A DNA stretch of 64,000 nt from CBDFKV01 sp965249035 (GCA_965249035.1 CBDFKV010000003.1:1-64000); one strand, 5' to 3'; shown: positions 43,517-51,552, counted from the stretch's first letter. Notes: a model not told the origin generated them from the letters alone. Numbers and translations are program-made.

Positions 43517-44014
43517 TCAGGCCGGCACTGCTTTTAACAGCTTTTTGCGAATTCGACTTTGCTTCAAACGTGACAAATAGTCGACAAAAACGGTGCCATT
43601 CAAATGGTCAATTTCATGTTGAATACAAATCGCGAGTAATTCATCCGCCTCAAATTCGAACGCTTCACCTTTGACGTTTTGTGCTTTTACGGTGACGTAC
43701 TCTGCGCGCTCCACCAGTGCATAGGTATCAGGCACTGACAGACAGCCTTCTTCGGATTCAGTAATGCCCGATTTAGCAACAATCTCGGGGTTAACCAGCA
43801 CCATCAGCTGATCGCGTTCGGATGAGATATCGATCACCACTAGGCGCTTGAGTACGCCCACTTGAATCGACGCTAGGCCAATTCCGGGCGCATCGTACAT
43901 GGTTTCAGCCATATCTTCCGCCAGTTTTTTTAGCTCATCGTCAAATGCTGTCACCGGCTTTGCAACTTCACGCAAACGGGGGTTGGGATAAGTCAGTATT
44001 TCAAGGTTTGCCAT
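43517..44014 (-). CDS. def: Peptide deformylase
   Basis: A 165-residue metalloenzyme removing the N-formyl group from new proteins. The three motifs are GIGLASIQVG, EGCLSVP (metal-binding cysteine) and QHEIDHLNG (HExxH). Length and motifs are typical of type 1 bacterial deformylase. It is first in the def-fmt-rsmB-DUF4390-ntrY-ntrX run, all on the minus strand. Confidence 0.97.
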   Translation of the reverse strand: MANLEILTYPNPRLREVAKPVTAFDDELKKLAEDMAETMYDAPGIGLASIQVGVLKRLVVIDISSERDQLMVLVNPEIVAKSGITESEEGCLSVPDTYALVERAEYVTVKAQNVKGEAFEFEADELLAICIQHEIDHLNGTVFVDYLSRLKQSRIRKKLLKAVPA

Positions 44015-44175
44015 GCCATTTCGATCACAAATTTTCTGTCACTATTGTACCACTATGGCCCTCTAAGTACGCCCTCCAAGCACAGCTCACAATTATATCT
44101 TGACTGATAAGATAGGTTATTATTAGACTAAGCGTTCGTTATGCATCAACATAATTAATTTATCCGGAGGAAGAT

Positions 44176-44514
44176 ATGCGAACAATTTCCACTCACAATG
44201 CGACGTTTGCTCCGATGGTGGCGCGAACCGAGCAAATCACACGTATCGAAAACAATGCCAAAAAAAGTGGCATCAAGCTAAGTGATAATCAATGGGAAGT
44301 CATCGACTTCGTCATGGACGTCAACGACTATTGCATCGAATGCCGCAACGCACGGCGCATGAGCCAAATGATGGCCAAAGAATTTGAGATTGAAGGCGGC
44401 ATGAAATACCTATACCGCCTTTTTCCTAGCGGCCCAGTGCGCGAAATCTATGAATTAGCAGAACTGGAGCACTTGGCTGATTTGGTTGACCGAGGTTATG
44501 GCACCAGTTATTGA
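44176..44514 (+). CDS. DsrC/TusE-family protein lacking the C-terminal cysteines
   Basis: A 112-residue small protein with the DsrC/TusE fold: LSDNQWEVIDFVMDVNDYCIECRNARRMSQMMAKEFEIEGGMKYLYRLFPSGPVREIYELAEL. DsrC and TusE carry a reactive cysteine as the second-to-last residue; here the tail is DRGYGTSY with no cysteine, and the second conserved cysteine position is also not cysteine. Its only cysteines are the CIEC pair near residues 53-56. It therefore cannot act in the usual persulfide relay, and may be a regulatory member. A strong GGAGGA site lies 6 nt before the ATG; it is a single gene with a terminator. Confidence 0.85.
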   Translation: MRTISTHNATFAPMVARTEQITRIENNAKKSGIKLSDNQWEVIDFVMDVNDYCIECRNARRMSQMMAKEFEIEGGMKYLYRLFPSGPVREIYELAELEHLADLVDRGYGTSY

Positions 44515-44546
44515 GCCAACAGTTTAGTTTAAGCTACGCACCATAA

Positions 44547-44572
44547 AAAGCCCGGCATTCAAACCGGGCTTT
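44547..44572. terminator. Bidirectional terminator between DsrC-like and cytochrome genes
   Basis: AAAGCCCGG and CCGGGCTTT form a perfect 9-bp stem over an 8-nt loop, followed by TACTTTTTC on the plus strand and preceded by ATAAAA, which reads TTTTAT on the minus strand. Confidence 0.9.
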
Positions 44573-44613
44573 ACTTTTTCGTGCAGCGACACACGAAATG
44601 CCGCACAGAACAC

Positions 44614-44928
44614 TTATTTGGAAGCGTTAACCATATAGTCGACCGCAGATTTTACGTCCGCATCGCTAAAATTCATAAATCCACCCTTCGGCGGCATCAC
44701 TCCTGATTTACCTTGAAAGCCGCTCACAGCGTGCTTGTACAATACCGCCTTGTCTTGCTTAATGCGGTCAGCCCAAGCGGCTTTATCACCCACTTTTGGG
44801 GCACCAGCAACGCCTGCCATATGACAAGCGGCGCAGCCGCCATTAAATACGGCCTTACCGTCGGCCATCGCGCTGTTGACCATCAGCATCATGCCTGCGG
44901 CTATCAAAATCGACTTAACTGCTCTCAT
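44614..44928 (-). CDS. Cytochrome c5-type monoheme cytochrome
   Basis: About 104 residues from the ATG at 44928, which has GGAG 8 nt ahead; a longer frame is open to 44946. The signal peptide ends VNSAMADG. The single heme site is GGCAACHMAG (CxxCH) and the axial methionine is in GVMPPKGGFMNFSD. These are the features of periplasmic cytochrome c5/c-555 electron carriers. It stands alone, convergent with the DsrC-like gene. Confidence 0.9.
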   Translation of the reverse strand: MRAVKSILIAAGMMLMVNSAMADGKAVFNGGCAACHMAGVAGAPKVGDKAAWADRIKQDKAVLYKHAVSGFQGKSGVMPPKGGFMNFSDADVKSAVDYMVNASK

Positions 44929-45049
44929 ACTTAAAACTCCAATCATTCAATGTGTTATCGGCCATGCTTCAAAAGAATTGGCCTTTGTGGCGCATATTAG
45001 GCAAATTAACTTAACCCTAAATGAACTTTTTATGCGCTAGTTAGGTTCG

Positions 45050-45508
45050 CTAGGACTTACCCGTATGCCCAAAACCACCCGCCGCCCGCTCGCTGTGGTC
45101 AAAGTCTTCCACCACTTTAAATTCGGCTTGCACAACGGGCACGAACACCATTTGTGCGATGCGGTCACCCGGCTCTACGGTGAATTCAGCCTGACCGCGA
45201 TTCCAACAGGAGACAAAAACCTGCCCCTGATAGTCTGAATCGATCAAGCCCACTAAATTGCCCAAAACAATCCCATGTTTGTGACCCATACCCGAACGCG
45301 GTAACAACACGGCCGCCAAGTTCGCATCAGCAATATGGATTGCGATACCCGTGGGTATGAGTTCGGTTTGCCCGGCTTGCAAGGTCAAAGGCGCATCAAT
45401 ACAGGCACGCAAATCCAGCCCAGCTGAACCGTCGGTTGCATAGTGTGGCAAGCCAAACTCGTCACTAATTCGCGGGTCTAAGATCTTAACGTCAATAGTC
45501 GGTTTCAT
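45050..45508 (-). CDS. dut: Deoxyuridine 5'-triphosphate nucleotidohydrolase
   Basis: A 152-residue trimeric dUTPase with all five motifs: ATDGSAGLDLRAC, PRSGMGHKHGIVLGNLVGLIDSDYQGQ, RIAQMVFVPV and the C-terminal SERAAGGFGHTGK that closes on the substrate. It lowers dUTP and supplies dUMP for thymidylate synthesis. It overlaps the upstream coaB gene by 4 nt, the usual coaBC-dut order. Confidence 0.97.
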   Translation of the reverse strand: MKPTIDVKILDPRISDEFGLPHYATDGSAGLDLRACIDAPLTLQAGQTELIPTGIAIHIADANLAAVLLPRSGMGHKHGIVLGNLVGLIDSDYQGQVFVSCWNRGQAEFTVEPGDRIAQMVFVPVVQAEFKVVEDFDHSERAAGGFGHTGKS

Positions 45509-46152
45509 TGGGGTAATCGTTGGGCAATATGGGTCAATAACTGTTCCGCCAGCACGCTTTTGTCTGCGGTGCCGAGGTCAATGGTCTGGTCTTGGGTGAT
45601 TAATAATAAGCGATTACGATTACTACCAAAACCCAGCCCTTTGATGCTGACGTCATTGGCGGCAATCATATCAAGATTTTTACGTTGCAGCTTGCCGCGC
45701 GCGTAGTGAGCCACGTCTTGGGTTTCCGCCGCAAAGCCGACCGTAAATGGACGGTTTTGGCTAAGCGCACCCACACTGGCCAAGATATCCGGGTTTTTGA
45801 TCAATTCAATGGTCATGCGGTCGGCATTTTTTTTAATTTTCTGATCAACCACCTTTGCCGGACGATAATCCGCTACCGCGGCGACCGCAATGAATACATC
45901 TGCTGTGGCAACGTGCTGATGCACCGCCGCATACATTTCTTCAGCCGTTTCCACCGAAATCAATTTAGTGTTTACAGGCGCTTTCAAACACGTAGGGCCA
46001 GACACCAAAATTACTTCAGCTCCCGATTTTACTGCTGCTGCCGCCAGCATATAGCCCATTTTACCCGAGCTGCGATTGGTCAATCCACGTACCGGGTCAA
46101 GCGGCTCCCAGGTTGGGCCTGCGGTTAATAAAACAGTTTTCCCACTCAGCAC
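45505..46152 (-). CDS. coaB: Phosphopantothenate-cysteine ligase (CoaB half of a split coaBC)
   Basis: A 215-residue protein that matches the C-terminal half of CoaBC: VLLTAGPTWEPLDPVRGLTNRSSGKMGYMLAAAA, IAVAAVADYRPAKVVDQKIKK and VGFAAETQDVAHYARGKLQRKNLDMIAANDVS. It joins cysteine to 4'-phosphopantothenate, using CTP in most bacteria. Translation starts at a GTG that overlaps the end of coaC by 7 nt (GTGCTGA), in a frame shifted by -1, with AGAAG about 7 nt ahead. Most relatives have one fused gene, so here it is split or frameshifted. Confidence 0.9.
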   Translation of the reverse strand: MLSGKTVLLTAGPTWEPLDPVRGLTNRSSGKMGYMLAAAAVKSGAEVILVSGPTCLKAPVNTKLISVETAEEMYAAVHQHVATADVFIAVAAVADYRPAKVVDQKIKKNADRMTIELIKNPDILASVGALSQNRPFTVGFAAETQDVAHYARGKLQRKNLDMIAANDVSIKGLGFGSNRNRLLLITQDQTIDLGTADKSVLAEQLLTHIAQRLPQ

Positions 46153-46685
46153 GTTTGTGCTTCTGGGGTAGTCATGAGACGCGCTATCTCTTCGGGTTCA
46201 ACCATGCGCCCTGCACCGGTTTCACCACACGCTTGGTCGCCTTCGGCCGGACCGATAAAACGCACCCCGCGTGATTGCAGTAGCTCACAATTGGCAACCG
46301 TGGCGACATTCGCCCACATTTGCTGATTCATCGCGGGTGCAACAGCGAGCGGCGCGGTGGTCGCCAAGCACACCGTTGCGAGTAAATCGGGTGCCAAGCC
46401 ATGCGCTAATTGCGCTAAGAAATTAGCTGTTGCGGGCGCAATAAGCACCTGATCGGCCCAGCGCGCCAACTCAATATGGTCCATCGCCGCCTCAGCGCTC
46501 GGGTCAAACATCGCTGTGCGTACCGGATGGCCACTGACGGCTTGCAAACTCAGCGGTGCCACAAAATGCTCAGCCGCTGCTGTTAGCACGACGCGCACAT
46601 CCGCCCCACCCTCTTTCAAGCGGCGCACTAAAATCGGCGTTTTATACGCCGCAATACCGGCACTGATGCCCAATACGATATTCAC
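46146..46685 (-). CDS. coaC: Phosphopantothenoylcysteine decarboxylase (CoaC half of a split coaBC)
   Basis: A 179-residue flavoprotein matching the N-terminal half of CoaBC: VLGISAGIAAYKTPILVRRLKEGGADVRVVLTAAAEHFVAP, with the active-site His in MDHIELARWADQVLIAPATANFLAQLAHGLAPDLLATVCLA, and APAMNQQMWANVATV. The ACGETGAGRMVEPEEIA segment is followed by nine residues and a TGA stop, where fused proteins run on into CoaB. It decarboxylates phosphopantothenoylcysteine in coenzyme A synthesis. It works with the coupled coaB gene. Confidence 0.92.
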   Translation of the reverse strand: MNIVLGISAGIAAYKTPILVRRLKEGGADVRVVLTAAAEHFVAPLSLQAVSGHPVRTAMFDPSAEAAMDHIELARWADQVLIAPATANFLAQLAHGLAPDLLATVCLATTAPLAVAPAMNQQMWANVATVANCELLQSRGVRFIGPAEGDQACGETGAGRMVEPEEIARLMTTPEAQTC

Positions 46686-46800
46686 AATTCCATCCTCGTG
46701 GTGATATTGGGTGAGTCTAAAGGGAATACCGCTGGGTTTCTAGATAGTCAATGCCAATCAGCGATATAATGACAACCATATTTTATTAAGGACTCATCAT

Positions 46801-47460
46801 ATGAACGCCGATCAAAAGAAAAAGGCAGCCGCTGAAGCGGCTTTGGAATACATCAATTCTGGCGACGTAGTTGGTGTGGGTACAGGCTCAACCGCCGATC
46901 ATTTCATCGATTATCTCGCCACCATCAAAGGCCGGATTGAGGGTGCCGTCGCCAGCTCTGACGTCAGCGCCAAGCGTTTACAAAAGCACGGAATAGACGT
47001 GTTGGACCTCAACCAAGTAGGCAACTTGGCGATTTATGTTGATGGTGCGGACGAAGCCACCAAGCATGGTCACTTGATCAAGGGCGGCGGCGGCGCACTG
47101 ACACGAGAGAAAATTGTCGCGCATGCCAGTGAACGCTTTATTTGTATCGCCGATGATTCCAAACTGGTCAACATATTGGGCGAATTCCCCTTGCCGGTGG
47201 AAGTCATCCCAATGGCGCGCAGCATGGTTGCGCGCGAGTTAGTTGAGCTAGACGGCCAGCCTGAATACCGAGTCGGCTTCGTTACCGATAACGGCAACGT
47301 CATCTTGGACGTGCGTAATCTGCGCATTATGGATCCCGTTGAGCTGGAAACGACGATTAACCAAATCCCCGGCGTGGTCACGGTCGGCCTATTTGCGCAC
47401 CGCGGTGCCGACCTGCTCCTGTTAGGCAGTAACGATGGCGTTCAAAAAATCACGCCTTAA
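46801..47460 (+). CDS. rpiA: Ribose-5-phosphate isomerase A
   Basis: A 219-residue isomerase converting ribose 5-phosphate and ribulose 5-phosphate in the pentose phosphate pathway. Motifs: GVGTGSTADHFIDYL, SSDVSAKRLQKHGI, YVDGADEATKHGHLIKGGGGALTREKIVA (catalytic acid and lysine) and the C-terminal GVVTVGLFAHRGADLLLLG. AAGGA lies ahead of the ATG. It converges on gluQ with a 7-nt gap and no terminator between. Confidence 0.97.
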   Translation: MNADQKKKAAAEAALEYINSGDVVGVGTGSTADHFIDYLATIKGRIEGAVASSDVSAKRLQKHGIDVLDLNQVGNLAIYVDGADEATKHGHLIKGGGGALTREKIVAHASERFICIADDSKLVNILGEFPLPVEVIPMARSMVARELVELDGQPEYRVGFVTDNGNVILDVRNLRIMDPVELETTINQIPGVVTVGLFAHRGADLLLLGSNDGVQKITP

Positions 47461-47467
47461 GCGCTTT

Positions 47468-48367
47468 TTAATGTTCGGCTGACAGCGTCGCGAGCAAATC
47501 TGCGGCGCTGATCGGCTTGGGTTTAGCTGATTCGTGAGCCAATAGCCCTAACGAGGCCGCCAATTCACCAACGACTGCTTCGGGCCTTTGGTGCTGCTCC
47601 CACATGTCTTGCAGCGAGTCCGCCCCATTGCGTTTTGACAAGCGCACGCCTTTAGCGTCGCACAGCATGGGCACGTGCCAAAACACTGGCCGAGCAGCAC
47701 CCAGCGCGTCAACCAATGCCAGTTGGCGTGGCGCCGAATCCAGCAAATCAGCACCCCGAACAATATCGGTAACACCCATCGCGATATCATCAACCACACT
47801 CGCCAATTGGTAGGCAAATAAGCCATCTCGACGCTTGACGACAAAGTCCCCCACCTCGTCCGCCAAGCGCTGCGAATAATTACCGACAATGCCGTCTGAC
47901 ATATTGATCTTGAGGTTATCTACTTTAAAGCGCCAGGCTGGCGGTAATGTGGGTATTTTGTCGGGCTCCCGCTCGCGACAAGTGCCGGGATAACGCAAAA
48001 CATGCCCGGGCTGATGAGGCGCGCTGGCAGCTTCCCGAATATCTCTACGTGAGCAATAGCACCGATAAATAAAGCTTTCCGCATGTAGTACTGATAGGGC
48101 TTTTTCGTATAAATCGCTTCGTTGTGATTGCTCGTAGGGTGCGTGCGGCCCACCCACATCTGGCCCTTCATCCCAATCTAAACCCAGCCAGCGTAAATCA
48201 TCCAAACACTGTGCCGCACTGCCTGCTTTAACGCGCGGCAAATCGAGGTCATCCATCCGCATGATAAAACGCCCACCAGCGAGCCGCACCTGTAGCCACG
48301 CCAGCAATGCGGTGCGGGCATTACCCAAGTGTAGTGGCCCAGTTGGGCTGGGTGCGTACCGACCCAC
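47468..48367 (-). CDS. gluQ: Glutamyl-Q tRNA(Asp) synthetase
   Basis: A glutamyl-tRNA synthetase-like protein that charges the queuosine of tRNA-Asp with glutamate. It lacks an anticodon-binding domain, as usual. Motifs: GRYAPSPTGPLHLGNARTA (HIGH-like), CYCSRRDI with PGTCRE as zinc ligands, and GVRLSKRNGAD (KMSKS-like). The start is uncertain: relatives begin one to three residues before GRYAPS, so the GTG at 48367 is used, but the frame is open to a GTG at 48454, only 12 nt from the divergent HAD gene. Confidence 0.9.
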   Translation of the reverse strand: MGRYAPSPTGPLHLGNARTALLAWLQVRLAGGRFIMRMDDLDLPRVKAGSAAQCLDDLRWLGLDWDEGPDVGGPHAPYEQSQRSDLYEKALSVLHAESFIYRCYCSRRDIREAASAPHQPGHVLRYPGTCREREPDKIPTLPPAWRFKVDNLKINMSDGIVGNYSQRLADEVGDFVVKRRDGLFAYQLASVVDDIAMGVTDIVRGADLLDSAPRQLALVDALGAARPVFWHVPMLCDAKGVRLSKRNGADSLQDMWEQHQRPEAVVGELAASLGLLAHESAKPKPISAADLLATLSAEH

Positions 48368-48465
48368 TAGCGATAGGCTTTTGAGATCACGCCTCTGCAA
48401 AAGGTTATATTTCAACCCAGTGCTAAGCTTGCTATCTTGAAGCCCACTAACCACGCGTCATAACC

Positions 48466-49221
48466 ATGTTAAAAGCACTCATATTTGATGTAGACGGCAC
48501 CCTGGCCGATACCGAACGAGACGGTCATCGTGTCGCATTTAACCAAGCTTTTCAAGCGGCAGGCCTCGATTGGGTGTGGGATGAAGCACTGTATGGTGAT
48601 TTGTTAGCAGTTACTGGTGGGAAGGAGCGCATGCTGCATTATGCAACGCAGTTTCAGCCTGCATTTCTGAATCAAGCTGATGTTGGTGCAACGATCAAGT
48701 CTTTGCACGCCAGTAAAACCCAATATTACGTGGAATTACTCAACGCCGGAAAGATTCCATTGCGCCCGGGCGTTAAGCGACTATTGGTTGAAGCGCGTGA
48801 AGCTGAATTAACTTTAGCGATTGCAACCACGACAACACCTGCAAACGTAACCGCACTGATTTCCAGCACGCTGGGGGAAAAGGCGCTGGGCTGGTTTGCA
48901 GTGATCGCTGCCGGTGACATCGTCCCCGCCAAAAAACCCGCTGCTGACATCTACGAATATGCCCTCGAAGAGCTGGCATTAAAGCCCGAAGAATGCTTGG
49001 CTTTTGAGGATTCCAGCAACGGCATACGCTCCGCTTTAGGAGCCGACTTACACACCATTATCACCACCAACGATTACACTGAAAATGACAACTTCGATGG
49101 CGCCGTATTGGTAGTCGATCAATTGGGTGAACCCGACGCACCATGCACCATAAAACATGGAAACTTGGCTGATTCCTATGTCAATCTGGCAGCCTTAATC
49201 CGGCTGATGGATAATCACTAA
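48466..49221 (+). CDS. HAD-superfamily hydrolase, CbbY/beta-phosphoglucomutase type
   Basis: A 251-residue phosphatase-like protein. HAD motifs: ALIFDVDGTLADTE, LAIATTTTPAN, KKPAADIYEYAL and CLAFEDSSNGIRSALGAD. A four-helix cap lies between motifs I and II. The CbbY group acts on sugar phosphates such as xylulose 1,5-bisphosphate; no Rubisco gene is near, so a general phosphatase role is as likely. It is divergent from gluQ with almost no spacer. Confidence 0.88.
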   Translation: MLKALIFDVDGTLADTERDGHRVAFNQAFQAAGLDWVWDEALYGDLLAVTGGKERMLHYATQFQPAFLNQADVGATIKSLHASKTQYYVELLNAGKIPLRPGVKRLLVEAREAELTLAIATTTTPANVTALISSTLGEKALGWFAVIAAGDIVPAKKPAADIYEYALEELALKPEECLAFEDSSNGIRSALGADLHTIITTNDYTENDNFDGAVLVVDQLGEPDAPCTIKHGNLADSYVNLAALIRLMDNH

Positions 49222-49302
49222 ATTCCCTGCTCAAAACAGGCCAAAAAACCTCAAAATTGCTTGCGAATAGACCATCGTTCCGGTATCTTTCCGCACCCTC
49301 GT

Positions 49303-49379
49303 GGCTACGTAGCTCAGCTGGTTAGAGCACATCACTCATAATGATGGGGTCCCCTGTTCGAATCTGGGCGTAGCCACCA
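49303..49379 (+). tRNA. tRNA-Met (CAT), elongator type
   Basis: A 77-nt cloverleaf: acceptor stem GGCTACG with CGTAGCC, D-arm with AGCTCAGCTGGTTAGAGCA, anticodon stem-loop CATCA-CTCATAA-TGATG, T-loop TTCGAAT, discriminator A and a genome-encoded CCA. The first base pairs are G-C, as in elongator rather than initiator tRNA. The T-stem has a T/T mismatch at its second pair from the loop (CCCTG and CTGGG). The accessory stretch begins just after it. Confidence 0.97.
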
Positions 49380-49465
49380 CTAATTCAAAGCCGCACGAAC
49401 ACGCTACCAATAGAATCTAAGCTAATGTGGCCAGACTCAATTGGTTTCTGACTACACTGGTTTGA

Positions 49466-49783
49466 ATCAATACCTATCAGGTATCGAAAACCATGACGCT
49501 GGATAATGGCAGTGAAAATGCCTTGTTCAAAGAGCTCCAGGACAAGCTGTCATTCAAGATATATTTTGCCAAGGCCTATGCACGCTGGGAGCGAGGCGCC
49601 AATGAAAATACCAATGGTTTGATCAGACGATATTTTCCTAAAGGAACTAACTTCTTGAAAGTAACCGAATCAGAACTTGAAAAGGTCGTTAGCTTGATTA
49701 ATCATAGGCCCAGAAAGTGCCTCAAATACAGAACTCCTTGGGAAGTCTTTAACTCGATCTCAGGTGGTGCACTTGGAACTTGA
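49466..49783 (+). pseudogene. IS30-family transposase, 3' remnant
   Basis: Only the C-terminal third is left: a DDE core with the second Asp in TMTLDNGSEN, the Glu in WERGANENTNGLIRRYFPKG, and the closing NHRPRKCLKYRTPWEVFNSIS, all typical of IS30. The part with the first Asp and the DNA-binding domain is missing, and a stop codon closes the frame at 49463-49465. It is not functional and marks past transposition beside the tRNA gene. Confidence 0.85.
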
Positions 49784-49800
49784 ATTCACCTTCGGCAATA

Positions 49801-49822
49801 AAAACCCCTCCTCGGTGGGGAG
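49801..49822 (-). terminator. Possible terminator of the nuclease-like gene
   Basis: On the minus strand CCCC-ACCGAGGA-GGGG is followed by TTTTTATT, 7-30 nt after the nuclease stop codon. The stem is only 4 bp as read, so strength is uncertain. Confidence 0.4.
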
Positions 49823-49828
49823 ATACAA

Positions 49829-50389
49829 CTACCCACTAAAAAACTTCTCCACTGCGCGCGATATTTGTCCAATAGCACCAATTCTGGCTTTGAATAATTT
49901 CTGGAAATCATCCGCAGATGCAAGCACTTCAAAGTGTTTCTTATGTATTGAAAGATAATATTGTTTATTCTTGCGGTTTCGATGCTTGATGCCGACCTCC
50001 ATCGCTTTGTGGGCGCTAATAAAGTACCAATTGGTATCTTTTGGATCACTTCGGTTCTTATACGCGTACCAAAGATAAAGCCTTGTAACTCGTTCAAATT
50101 CAAGTGATTTAGATAGTTCTGTAGCGATCGATAGAGTAAACTCCGATCCGTTATTGACAGGCGAATAATGCTTGACGTCTACTGCTATAAATCCAGTGCT
50201 AGGCAATAACACAAAAAAATCAGGTCGCTTTAGATGATCCGTGAAAACCAGTGAGAAAGAATCAACTGGATCATCGCCGTTCTTCTTGTTATTAATATGT
50301 AAATAGCCAATAGATTGATCATTTAACCACTGAGCAAACGCTTTTTCTCCATCATCCCCTATATTCTTAATATCTTGATTGCTTGCCAT
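49829..50389 (-). CDS. PD-(D/E)XK nuclease-like protein
   Basis: A 186-residue protein with the core pattern of the PD-(D/E)XK nuclease fold: GEKAFAQWLN (helix with Glu), then RPDFFVLLPSTGFIAVDVKHYSP, where PDF supplies the Asp and DVK the D-x-K, followed by a basic C-terminal half (GIKHRNRKNKQYYLSIHKK). The family is unknown; related folds occur in restriction enzymes and repair nucleases. No methylase or helicase is next to it. It sits 4 nt after a frameshifted small gene that supplies its AAGGTGA ribosome site, in the accessory stretch. Confidence 0.65.
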   Translation of the reverse strand: MASNQDIKNIGDDGEKAFAQWLNDQSIGYLHINNKKNGDDPVDSFSLVFTDHLKRPDFFVLLPSTGFIAVDVKHYSPVNNGSEFTLSIATELSKSLEFERVTRLYLWYAYKNRSDPKDTNWYFISAHKAMEVGIKHRNRKNKQYYLSIHKKHFEVLASADDFQKLFKARIGAIGQISRAVEKFFSG

Positions 50390-50393
50390 TTAT

Positions 50394-50614
50394 TCACCTT
50401 ATGATAGGGGTTATTAACTCTTCCAACTCATTAATCGTAGCCCACCACTCATACGCCACACCTTGGATGTAGCCAAGCCAGATAAGCGCCTTACCGCCCG
50501 ACACGTTGCCGTTGTAAATTTATCGGCACTATAGGCGAGGTGGCTAATGCCGATCTCGTAGTTCTCGTTAGGTAGGCAGAACCTGTCGAAGCGATCGTTA
50601 AGCAGTAGCCCCAC
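50394..50614 (-). pseudogene. Small unknown gene with an internal frameshift
   Basis: The first half is open from a GTG at 50614 (GLLLNDRFDRFCLPNENYEIGISHLAYSADK). After AAATTT at 50515-50523 the coding sense continues in another frame as NGNVSGGKALIWLGYIQGVAYEWW and INELEELITPIIR, ending at TGA 50394-50396. The GNVSGGKA-x-x-WLG pattern occurs in small mobile-element proteins I recall only as hypothetical. A one- or two-base indel in the A/T run would explain the break. It is directly ahead of the nuclease-like gene. Confidence 0.45.
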
Positions 50615-50646
50615 TCGCTCGGGTTTGGGATCATTTAAGAGAAATA

Positions 50647-51078
50647 TTACGAACCAGGGTCACTTTCTGAAGATGCGGCAGGTATTTGTTTCTTTACAGG
50701 CTTAGGCTCGGGCATTGTGAAGTGAGTGGAGCACTGTTTGTCGATGTTTGACTTTTCTAAAGCTTCATACTCGCCTTTGAGTTGTTTCAGTTCGGCAATT
50801 TGCGCGTCATCTTGTCCGGCCCAAAACAGCGCGGGCCAAAATATTATCGCGCCTACTGCGACGGCCGCGTTTGAATCAGACGCATCCTTATCGACTACTT
50901 CTATTTGGGTGGCTAGCGCTCCGCGTAGCCTAGTTTCTTCTTGCGCGATTTGATCGCAGTTATAACTTTGATAAGCCACAGGCGAGACATATCGAGCGTC
51001 AACTTCGTCAGAATGTGTGGCGCACCCTATTAGGCTTAAAGTGGATATCGCCGCCGTTGCCATTATTATCTTTTTCAT
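50647..51078 (-). CDS. Small lipoprotein with an internal hydrophobic segment
   Basis: About 143 residues from the ATG at 51078 (a longer frame to 51261 has no support). A lipoprotein signal ends ISTLSLIGCATHSD. The mature part has QSYNCDQIAQEETRLRGALATQIEVVDKDASDSNAAVAVGAIIFWPALFWAGQDDAQIAELKGEYEALEKS, with one hydrophobic stretch flanked by helical, charged coiled-coil-like parts. Such proteins are found on mobile elements and chromosomes, with unknown function. It heads the run lipoprotein-pseudogene-nuclease. Confidence 0.75.
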   Translation of the reverse strand: MKKIIMATAAISTLSLIGCATHSDEVDARYVSPVAYQSYNCDQIAQEETRLRGALATQIEVVDKDASDSNAAVAVGAIIFWPALFWAGQDDAQIAELKQLKGEYEALEKSNIDKQCSTHFTMPEPKPVKKQIPAASSESDPGS

Positions 51079-51291
51079 TTGCTGATCCGTTTTTGTTTTT
51101 ACTAAATTTCCCTGAACCCACCAAAGGCGCGGCTTGCTCACCCAGACATATGCATACCGATTACCTTTCCCTGCAATCGGAATAACGATTAAGCTCAAAT
51201 TTAGTATGTATTTTAAGAAATTGCAATTGACCGAAAGAAATAGGGTTGCATTACTTCTCATCTCGGAAGTAAAGATGATGCGGTATCGCTC

Positions 51292-51435
51292 ATGAAGCTA
51301 GCAGGGTTTGCGCTTAGTCTACTCCCGGAAAACAAGCGGCTTGAAGCGATTAGCAGATTGAACTCCAAGTTAGTACGAGAAGAGATCATTCACTTGCTCT
51401 CTGAAGTATCACAGGCACCAACCTCTCAGCAGTAA
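51292..51435 (+). CDS. Small ORF of 47 residues (uncertain)
   Basis: An ATG at 51292 opens MKLAGFALSLLPENKRLEAISRLNSKLVREEIIHLLSEVSQ, an amphipathic helical peptide, ending TAA at 51435. The frame is also open 51 nt upstream to a TAG at 51241. It may be a short gene or the tail of a lost protein; no ribosome site is strong and no family is recognised. The remaining bases of 51079-51552 show nothing recognisable. Confidence 0.25.
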   Translation: MKLAGFALSLLPENKRLEAISRLNSKLVREEIIHLLSEVSQAPTSQQ

Positions 51436-51552
51436 CAGAAGCAATACAATCAATTAAATAAAAGCCAAGCAGACGACAAGGTGGGAGGCTGATCGTAAGG
51501 TCTAATCCCTTTTTTGTCGAAAAGTGTCAGATTTGTCAGATTACGACTTCCT

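Noticed and set aside
44100..44125. TTGACT as a -35 box for the DsrC-like gene
   Set aside because: No -10 box at proper spacing could be identified with confidence, so no promoter is called.
46130..46160. Programmed -1 frameshift joining coaC and coaB
   Set aside because: No slippery heptamer is present; CAA ACG TGC TGA offers no re-pairing, and a GTG start with a ribosome site explains the arrangement better.
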